IMG/VR virus record: IMGVR_UViG_3300050015_000182
Span: 1 to 29,424 of that record
Length of the DNA: 29,424 nucleotides
Source of the DNA: a virus
Direction: 5' to 3' (one strand)
A program made the translations under genes and the position numbers. Position 1 is the first letter of the stretch, and each line of letters begins with the position of its first letter. This document shows, piece after piece, positions 23,647-29,424 of this stretch. Below the pieces are notes generated by a model that saw only the letters and a program-made list of their open reading frames with translations, made no database searches and was not told where the DNA came from.

Positions 23647-24707
23647 TGGAAAGAACAAGAACAAACAACAAACTTTCTACTCAAATGGTGCGTAGAACCA
23701 AAGTTAAAAAGCCTGAGGAAGAAAAAGAATATGATGGTAATTTTGGTACTGTTATTAGCACTGGTTCTACTTTGTTAAATTTAGCTATATCTGGTGGGCG
23801 TATAAGAGGTGGGGGTTTGCCTGGAGGTATCTTAGTAGAGGCTTTTGGTCCATCGGGAAGTGGTAAAACGGTGTTGTTATCAGAAATAGCTGGAGCAGTA
23901 GAACGTCAGGGTGGAGAAGTCCGGTTTGATGATCCTGAAGCTAGACTTAATGCTCAGTTTGCTAAAATATTTGGATTTGAAATAACTGATACTAATTATG
24001 CTAAACCGGATAAAGTAACCGAAGTATTTCAAGGTGTACGAGCATGGAAACCTAAACCTATTCAGGAAGGACTTATTCACGGTACGTTTGCTGATTCTCT
24101 GGCTGCTCTTTCCACTACTATGGAAATGGATAAAGATGACGGTGATCCATATGGTATGCGCAGAGCTAAAGAATTTAGTGAAGAACTTAGAAAGACTTGT
24201 AGAGTAATAGCTGATAATAATTATTTGATGGTTTGTAGTAATCAAGTGAGAGAAGTTATTGGAGCTACTCAGTATCAAGAAAAGACTTCCACTCCTGGAG
24301 GGAAAGCTATGGGATTCTATTCTAGTTTAAGATTACAATTTTCTAATCCTACCAAATTAAAATTAGATAAAGAAATTGCCGGAAAAAAGCAAGTACGCAT
24401 TATAGGAGTGGAAGTTACCATATCTGTGTATAAAAGTTCTATATGGAAACCTTATCGTGCTGCTCCGGTTACTATTCTATTTGATTATGGAATAGATGAT
24501 ATACGTCAAAACTTACAATATATTAAGGATAATACCACTAATACAGTTTACACTATTGGTGGAGAAAAACTTAATGTAAGTATTGATAAATCTATTTCCC
24601 TGATAGAGCAAAGAGGTTTGGAAGATGTTTTGAAAGAAGAAGTTATTGATCTATGGGAAGATATAGAATCAAAATTTGCTCAAAATCGTAAACCTAAAAT
24701 AAGATGA
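23646..24707 (+). CDS. recA: RecA/UvsX-type recombinase
   Basis: The 353-residue product has STGSTLLNLAISGG, the GPSGSGKT Walker A at 68-75, RFDDPEARL (Walker-like acidic strand), and a DNA-binding loop region with SNQVREV and STPGGKAMGFYSS, the RecA/Sak4/UvsX signature. It forms filaments on single-stranded DNA for strand exchange and replication restart. It starts MERTR, like RuvC (26542) and Mre11-like (28102) proteins. It overlaps both neighbours. Confidence 0.88.
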   Translation: MERTRTNNKLSTQMVRRTKVKKPEEEKEYDGNFGTVISTGSTLLNLAISGGRIRGGGLPGGILVEAFGPSGSGKTVLLSEIAGAVERQGGEVRFDDPEARLNAQFAKIFGFEITDTNYAKPDKVTEVFQGVRAWKPKPIQEGLIHGTFADSLAALSTTMEMDKDDGDPYGMRRAKEFSEELRKTCRVIADNNYLMVCSNQVREVIGATQYQEKTSTPGGKAMGFYSSLRLQFSNPTKLKLDKEIAGKKQVRIIGVEVTISVYKSSIWKPYRAAPVTILFDYGIDDIRQNLQYIKDNTTNTVYTIGGEKLNVSIDKSISLIEQRGLEDVLKEEVIDLWEDIESKFAQNRKPKIR

Positions 24708-24892
24708 AAAAATCAGTTATTATTGTTTATGTACCTGCAAAAAAAACACAGGAAGAAAAAGATTTCTTGGATGAGAATTTGAAAAAAATAAAAGCATCTA
24801 ATTTACATGATGGGTTTAATATGTTATATATTGAAGACCCAGCAAGAACAAAAGCAGAAGTTGAAGTATTTTTTAATCCTTTCCAAGAATGA
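24704..24892 (+). CDS. Hypothetical small protein
   Basis: This 62-residue protein is joined by ATGA to both RecA and the B12 radical-SAM gene. It has a strand (SVIIVYVP), a charged helix and another strand, and looks like a small alpha/beta fold. No motif recognised. Tight coupling implies co-expression with RecA. Confidence 0.6.
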   Translation: MKKSVIIVYVPAKKTQEEKDFLDENLKKIKASNLHDGFNMLYIEDPARTKAEVEVFFNPFQE

Positions 24893-26166
24893 GAATAAGT
24901 CTAATCATACCACCATCTCCTTTCTTGGGAGATGAGAAACGGAATGCTCCACTGGGTATTCTTTATATTGCTTCATGGTTAGAAGAACATGGGCATGAAG
25001 TTTATGTAACGGATTTGAGAGGAGTGGATCCAATTGCTTGGGGACATCATATTTTACGAGCAGATTTATATGGAATAACTGCCACTACCCCTGAATATCC
25101 TTATGCTCTTCAAATTGCATATCTTATCAAAGTACTTAAAGGAAAAAAAGCTTTAACTGTTCTTGGTGGAGTTCATGCTACTGCTGAACCTAAAAATATT
25201 GATCCTATAATGTTTGATAAAGTTATAATTGGAGAAGGGGAAGGAGCTATATTAGAATTAATTTTAGATTGGTTTGATGGAGTTGAAAGAAGATTTTATA
25301 CTTCTTTTGCCCGACAAGGTAATTTGGATTCTCTTCCATTTCCAGCAAGACATTTAGTTCCCGAATCTTCTATTGTTAGTTTGACTTCTACTATAGCTGG
25401 AGAACGATCCACTACTATAATTGGTTCCAGAGGATGTCCATTCAATTGTGCTTTTTGTGCTTCTAAGATTATGTGGGATAGGCATGTTCAATTTCGTAGT
25501 CCTGATAATATCATATCAGAGATTAAAATGCTAATGATAAAGTATGATGTACATCATTTCCGGTTTCAGGATGATACTATGACTCTTAAACCATCCTGGA
25601 TTATTGAACTTTGTAGGAAGATGAAACCTTTGGATATTACGTGGAGATGTACTACAAGAGTAGATCAAGCTCATTTTGTTATTTTAAAGGAAATGTATGA
25701 TGCTGGATGTTATGAAATAGCATTTGGTATTGAGACATTGGAAGATAAGGTACTGGAAATGACCAATAAGCAAATTACCACTCAGCAAATGGTTAAGGCA
25801 ATTAGTGATGCTCATTCGGTAGGATTAAAAACTCGTTTGTTCTTTATGATAGGACTTCCAGGACAGGACGAAAATATAGCAGAGAATATAATTCAGTTTA
25901 TTGAAGAAACTCATCCTACTGCTGTTAATCTTTCTACATTTGTTCCCATGCCAGGATCAGATATTTATAACAATCCCAGTAAATATGGTATTGAGATTAT
26001 TGAACAGGATTGGAGTAAATATACGATGTCTAAAGGATTATATGGTGATGAAGTAAATCATCCATTTATCTTTAAACATGATAAACTTTCTGATCAACAA
26101 CTTCGGGATGCTAGGGAAAAAATATTGAAATATTTTGCTCAACATAATTTAATCTTTAATAAATAG
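24889..26166 (+). CDS. Cobalamin-binding-type radical SAM enzyme
   Basis: Residues ~1-135 form a Rossmann domain of the B12-binding type: ISLIIPPSPFLGDEKRNAPLG, GHEVYVTDLRG, VLGGVHATAEP and VIIGEGEGA. The usual DxHxxG is not seen, so cobalamin may bind without lower-ligand displacement or may not bind. CPFNCAFC (C183, C187, C190) is the radical-SAM cluster motif, and FRFQDDT and IAFGIET continue the barrel. Related enzymes methylate or rearrange carbon centres. It is an unusual cargo in a recombination operon. The substrate is unknown; nucleic acid and metabolite are both possible. Confidence 0.87.
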   Translation: MRISLIIPPSPFLGDEKRNAPLGILYIASWLEEHGHEVYVTDLRGVDPIAWGHHILRADLYGITATTPEYPYALQIAYLIKVLKGKKALTVLGGVHATAEPKNIDPIMFDKVIIGEGEGAILELILDWFDGVERRFYTSFARQGNLDSLPFPARHLVPESSIVSLTSTIAGERSTTIIGSRGCPFNCAFCASKIMWDRHVQFRSPDNIISEIKMLMIKYDVHHFRFQDDTMTLKPSWIIELCRKMKPLDITWRCTTRVDQAHFVILKEMYDAGCYEIAFGIETLEDKVLEMTNKQITTQQMVKAISDAHSVGLKTRLFFMIGLPGQDENIAENIIQFIEETHPTAVNLSTFVPMPGSDIYNNPSKYGIEIIEQDWSKYTMSKGLYGDEVNHPFIFKHDKLSDQQLRDAREKILKYFAQHNLIFNK

Positions 26167-26171
26167 AAATC

Positions 26172-26366
26172 ATGGAAAATTTAATTATTATTCTTGGAAG
26201 TATTTCTTTAGTAATACTCATAGCAATACTTTTAGCATTTCCTGTAATGTGGCTTTGGAATTGGCTTATGCCAGTTATTTTTGGTTTGATAAGAATTACT
26301 GTTTGGCAAGCTCTTGGTTTAAATATGCTTTGTGGATTTTTACTTAAATCTAATTCAAATAAATAG
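26172..26366 (+). CDS. Small hydrophobic membrane protein
   Basis: This 64-residue protein is hydrophobic over most of its length with two likely spans (about 3-27 and 32-58) and several Trp residues at interface positions. It starts five bases after the radical-SAM stop. Function unknown. Confidence 0.6.
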   Translation: MENLIIILGSISLVILIAILLAFPVMWLWNWLMPVIFGLIRITVWQALGLNMLCGFLLKSNSNK

Positions 26367-26371
26367 AAACT

Positions 26372-26542
26372 ATGAAAACAGTAATTACTTCTAATGGAGT
26401 GGAATTTAATATAACTCTTGAACCCGAAAATGAACTTGAAAAAGCTGTTGTTAAATCAATGAATCTTTTTAATCAAAAAACCATTATAACTAAAAGTGAT
26501 GGTGAAGTATTATCTATAACCACAGATACAAGTAATAAGTAA
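26372..26542 (+). CDS. Hypothetical small protein (56 aa)
   Basis: An ATG after an AATAGAAACT leader opens a frame whose TAA shares a base with the RuvC-like gene ATG (TAATG), a typical junction here. The product is short alpha/beta with Thr/Asn-rich ends (TVITSNGVEFNITLEPENEL start). It fills a gap exactly, which supports it as a gene. No family seen. Confidence 0.65.
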   Translation: MKTVITSNGVEFNITLEPENELEKAVVKSMNLFNQKTIITKSDGEVLSITTDTSNK

Positions 26543-27063
26543 TGGAAAGAACTAAACATAAAGAAACAATAGCAGGAACATATCATTCCCCTCGTATAAA
26601 TGTAGAATATTCTAATGGAATATATAATATCCTTGCTCTTGATCCTGCTACTCATTGTGGTTGGGCTGTAAGTAGGCAGGTATATGGAGTATGGAATCTA
26701 TCTGCTAAACGGGATGAAAGTGCCGGTATGCGTTTGATCCGGTTACGAAGTAAACTACATGAGATCATTCCTGCTGAGAATATTAACCTTGTAGTATTTG
26801 AACGTCCTGGTGGAAGATTTAAAGCCTCCATTATTGTGCAATCAGAGATACAAGGTCAAATAAAAACAGTATGTGAAGACATGTTGGTTGAGTATAGAGC
26901 TTACTCTAGTAAAGAGATTAAACTTTATGCTACTGGGAAAGGTGGTGCTGGTAAACCAGCTATGATTAAAGCTGCTCAAGATAAACTAGGTTATCCTGGT
27001 AATGATGATAATGAAGCGGATGCATTGTGGTTATTAGAAATGGCTAAAAATGATTATAAATGA
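26542..27063 (+). CDS. RuvC-like Holliday junction resolvase
   Basis: The 173-residue product has the RNase H-fold nuclease acidic residues in order: ILALDPATHCGWA (Asp34), LVVFERPGG (Glu87) and GNDDNEADALW (Asp155, Asp156 and Asp160). RuvC-like enzymes cleave four-way junctions; in phages they also debranch DNA before packaging. It starts MERTKH and is coupled by ATGA to the Rad50-like gene. Confidence 0.85.
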   Translation: MERTKHKETIAGTYHSPRINVEYSNGIYNILALDPATHCGWAVSRQVYGVWNLSAKRDESAGMRLIRLRSKLHEIIPAENINLVVFERPGGRFKASIIVQSEIQGQIKTVCEDMLVEYRAYSSKEIKLYATGKGGAGKPAMIKAAQDKLGYPGNDDNEADALWLLEMAKNDYK

Positions 27064-28100
27064 TACAAAGTCTTGCTATAAAAAATTTTCAATCCCATAA
27101 AGATAGTTCATTAGAATTTGATCCTGGTGTTAATATCATTATTGGAAATAGTGATTCCGGTAAAACTTCTATCATTAGAGCTATTAGAAAACTAGTCTTC
27201 AATAAACCTTCAGGAAATGAAATGAAATCTCATTGGGGAGGAGAACTTAATATTGAAATGTTTACGGACGATGCTCATGTTGTTTATAAGAATGATAAGA
27301 AAGCAGAATACATTTTAGGGGATTCCCATTTTAAAGCATTTGGTACGGATGTGCCGGAAGAGATAACTCAAGCCTTAAATCTAAATACCATTAATATCCA
27401 ACAACAATTGGATAGTCCTTTCTTACTGAGTGAATCTGCCGGAGAAGTAGCTAAGCATTTTAATAAGGTTGCCCGACTGGATAAAATAGATTTAGGTTTA
27501 CAAAACATAAATAGTTCTATACGGGAAATAACAGCAGATATTAAATATGCTGAAGGACAAGAAATTTCTTTAACTGAAGAACTTACTAAATTTGAGTATC
27601 TTGAAAAAGCTGAGATTGATTTAGAAGTATTGGAAGGAATGGAAAAGCGATTAACTTCATTTTATTCCAAGAAACAAAAGTTAATGGATTTGAATGCTAA
27701 TTATTATGATAATAGCATTCAAATAGATTATCATAATCAAACTTTAGAATTGGAAGAACCTATTAACAAAATACTTGATTTGTATAATAAGAAAAATGAT
27801 TTAGAAGCAAATTATGCAGATATTGTTTCTGACATAGGAGCATTAAAAGTAATAAGTAAAGAAATTGAAGCTCAGCAAGACTTAATTACTATTGAAAAAC
27901 CTCTTACCGATTTATTACATTTAAACCTTAGTTTAAAAACTGCCGTAGAACAAAAGCAAAGCCTGTTTAAAGCCTTAAAAGGAATAAATAGTATAAAGAT
28001 ACAGTTAAGCCTTTCGGAAGAGGAATATACAAGATTACAAGCTAAATTTGAAAGATTGTTTCCTGATATATGTCCATTGTGTGGAACTAAATTAAAATGA
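27060..28100 (+). CDS. Half Rad50/SbcC-like ATPase ending at the zinc hook
   Basis: The N-terminal lobe is IKNFQSHKDSSLEF (typical SMC/Rad50 start) with Walker A GNSDSGKT (29-36). A Q-loop-like region (INIQQQ, about 111-116) follows, then ~200 residues of coiled coil. The chain ends CPLCGTKLK, so the zinc-hook CxxC (C338, C341) is at the extreme C-terminus. The second coiled-coil arm, signature motif and Walker B lobe are absent, and the downstream frame does not contain them. It could work as a dimer with another ATPase half supplied elsewhere, or act without ATP hydrolysis. The Mre11-like gene follows directly. Confidence 0.82.
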   Translation: MIQSLAIKNFQSHKDSSLEFDPGVNIIIGNSDSGKTSIIRAIRKLVFNKPSGNEMKSHWGGELNIEMFTDDAHVVYKNDKKAEYILGDSHFKAFGTDVPEEITQALNLNTINIQQQLDSPFLLSESAGEVAKHFNKVARLDKIDLGLQNINSSIREITADIKYAEGQEISLTEELTKFEYLEKAEIDLEVLEGMEKRLTSFYSKKQKLMDLNANYYDNSIQIDYHNQTLELEEPINKILDLYNKKNDLEANYADIVSDIGALKVISKEIEAQQDLITIEKPLTDLLHLNLSLKTAVEQKQSLFKALKGINSIKIQLSLSEEEYTRLQAKFERLFPDICPLCGTKLK

Positions 28101-28101
28101 T

Positions 28102-28989
28102 ATGGAAAGAACTAAAATAAATAGAATCCCTTCAGCAATCCTAACTAGTGATTGGCACCTGCGTGAAGATACTCCAATATGCTATACTGGAGATTATCAA
28201 AAGGAGCAGTGGAATAGTGTTGACTTTATTTCTGAGTTACAAAGGAAATGGAGAATACCAGTTTTACATGGTGGTGATTTATTTGATCATTGGAAGCCAT
28301 CACCATGGTTAATTAGAATGGCAATAGAGCACATACCTGATCAATTTATAACCATATACGGTCAACATGATCTTCCACAACATAATCTTGAGTTAGTAAA
28401 TAAGTGTGGAATTAATGTATTACAAGCTGCTCATAAATTAATTGTTTCTGATCAATGTCATTGGGGGCAGATACCTTCTTCAAAATCTAATTTAAATCAT
28501 ATATTGAATATACCCAGTAGGGAAATTCTTATTTGGCATAAAATGAATTACCAAGGTAGATTACCATGGCCAGGATGTACTGATCCTATATCTGCTGCTC
28601 TATTACGAAAATATAAACAATATGATTTAATCCTTACCGGAGATAATCATAAACCATTTACAGAAGAATATGAAGGCAGGATATTAGTTAATCCTGGATC
28701 ATTAATGAGGATGGATGCTAATCAAATAGATCATAAACCAAGAGTTTATCTTTGGTTTGCTGAAACAAATGAAATACAACCCATTTACATACCGATTGTA
28801 GCTAATGTCATAAGCAGGGAGCACTTAGATATCAAAAAAGATCGTGACCTAAGAATAGAGGCATTTGTAAGCCGACTTAATAGTGATTGGGAAGCAGATA
28901 TGTCTTTTGAAGATAACTTAGATCAATTTTTTAAAACAAACAAAACTAGAGAACCAATCAAACAAATTATATATAAATCTATTGAGTAA
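28102..28989 (+). CDS. SbcD/Mre11-like metallophosphoesterase nuclease
   Basis: The 295-residue product carries calcineurin-like phosphoesterase motifs in order: TSDWHLRE (Asp17, His19), HGGDLFDHW (Asp59), YGQHDLPQHN (His89), WHKM (His146) and TGDNHKPF (His183). It probably processes DNA ends with the Rad50-like protein encoded one base upstream. It starts MERTK. Its end is followed by a 49-base gap with a promoter-like box. Confidence 0.88.
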   Translation: MERTKINRIPSAILTSDWHLREDTPICYTGDYQKEQWNSVDFISELQRKWRIPVLHGGDLFDHWKPSPWLIRMAIEHIPDQFITIYGQHDLPQHNLELVNKCGINVLQAAHKLIVSDQCHWGQIPSSKSNLNHILNIPSREILIWHKMNYQGRLPWPGCTDPISAALLRKYKQYDLILTGDNHKPFTEEYEGRILVNPGSLMRMDANQIDHKPRVYLWFAETNEIQPIYIPIVANVISREHLDIKKDRDLRIEAFVSRLNSDWEADMSFEDNLDQFFKTNKTREPIKQIIYKSIE

Positions 28990-28998
28990 ATAATTGAA

Positions 28999-29008
28999 TT
29001 GTATAATA
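28999..29008 (+). promoter_or_regulatory. Candidate promoter box TTGTATAATA
   Basis: An exact copy of the shared box lies in the gap after the Mre11-like gene, 30 bases before the ATG at 29039. Confidence 0.45.
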
Positions 29009-29038
29009 TAGAAATCAATAACTTAAAACATGGAAATT

Positions 29039-29263
29039 ATGAACAGAACAATTGCCCCCAGGAAGTCCTCAATCAGAGTAGGATTAGAAGCTTATGTAGT
29101 AGCATGGAATACTTGCTTGAAAGAAGCAGTTAAATCTATGGATTTGGTAACCTTATTAAGGAATGCTCATCCTGCTTATCGAGCTAATTATACAAGGGAG
29201 TTATTAGAAGCAGGTTTGATTCATAAAGGACAAGCCAATGAATTTATTAAAATTGTAGGCTAA
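29039..29263 (+). CDS. Small basic helical protein
   Basis: I prefer ATG 29039 (MNRTIAPRKS) to the in-frame ATG at 29030, because the sequence between (TTAAAACATGGAAATT) matches the shared pre-start box, in which ATG is a position of the box and not the start. The product is ~74 residues, basic and helical. The MNRT start is the fifth MxRT in the window. No known family. Confidence 0.6.
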   Translation: MNRTIAPRKSSIRVGLEAYVVAWNTCLKEAVKSMDLVTLLRNAHPAYRANYTRELLEAGLIHKGQANEFIKIVG

Positions 29264-29424
29264 ATGGAAGTAACACCGCTGGAACTATTAGAAGCAGAAC
29301 TTGCTAAATGGCAAAAAGCTTTAGATAAATCTAAGAAGACTTTTGATGAAGGAGGTATAAGATTAGTAGATCATGAAACTCATAAAGCTAATCTGGAACC
29401 TAAGATTGCTAAGTATAAATATGC
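29264..29424 (+). CDS. Hypothetical helical protein, 3' end outside window
   Basis: An ATG directly after the previous stop opens 53 codons to the window edge without a stop. It is charged with heptad-like Leu (PLELLEAELAKWQKALDKSK), probably a coiled coil. Truncated by the window, so no function can be given. Confidence 0.55.
   Translation, partial: MEVTPLELLEAELAKWQKALDKSKKTFDEGGIRLVDHETHKANLEPKIAKYKY

Noticed and set aside
23880-24278. 132-residue antisense ORF opposite RecA
   Set aside because: Lies wholly inside a clear recA gene and the product is low-quality Ser/Phe/Ile without motifs.
27780-27800. TTGTATAATA inside the Rad50-like gene
   Set aside because: It encodes ordinary residues (LYNK) within a continuous gene; kept only as a caution on the promoter motif.

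Overview
The window is a piece of a tailed double-stranded DNA phage genome, or of a prophage-like element. Every supported gene lies on the + strand. Genes are packed with TAATG, ATGA or few-base junctions, and about 21 kb carry an unusually complete phage replication and recombination set. Base composition is AT-rich, roughly one-third G+C by eye. Starts mostly lack a Shine-Dalgarno sequence and instead follow A/T-rich leaders. That pattern, together with the family resemblance of the SLT-like protein and the replication initiator, suggests a Bacteroidota host; this is an inference. All three stop codons are used normally, so there is no sign of recoding. I saw no tRNA, rRNA, CRISPR array, integrase or insertion sequence, and no capsid, tail or terminase gene.

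Region 1 (1-4610) is accessory. It holds the end of a pentapeptide-repeat protein, two related coiled-coil miniproteins, a DnaG-type primase, a lipoprotein, small zinc-binding and membrane proteins, a protein whose middle is 99 codons of only GCT/TAT/GAT, and an exported lysozyme-like (SLT) protein. Region 2 (4611-4819) is a compact regulatory leader: a promoter-like box, a 24-codon leader ORF and a strong terminator hairpin just before the replication initiator. Region 3 (4820-7837) has the initiator, a RecA-fold helicase and a monocistronic acidic protein with its own promoter-like box and terminator.

Region 4 (7858-16304) is the most unusual part. It contains a glycosyltransferase-like protein, a methyltransferase-like protein, an aldo/keto reductase, two different radical-SAM proteins resembling spore photoproduct lyase, a winged-helix-like protein, a Dam-type adenine methylase, a DUF4406 nucleoside-deoxyribosyltransferase-like protein, an unknown and a GNAT-like protein. 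I read it as a candidate DNA modification or DNA-lesion chemistry island. Several of its proteins end in -LF tails that could bind the phage sliding clamp encoded just downstream. The function is hypothesis only.

Region 5 (16316-29424) is the replisome and recombination block. It has the sliding clamp, a UDG-like/3'-5' exonuclease fusion, a zinc protein, a family A polymerase (so PolA is split in two), a clamp loader, a UvsY-like protein, SSB, a ribbon-helix-helix protein, RecA, a B12-type radical-SAM enzyme, a RuvC-like resolvase, half of a Rad50/SbcC protein, an Mre11/SbcD-like nuclease and small proteins. Signals that cut across genes are a TTGTATAATA promoter-like box, an A-rich pre-start box, an MxRT protein start shared by five genes, and a strong excess of CCGG over other GC-only palindromes.
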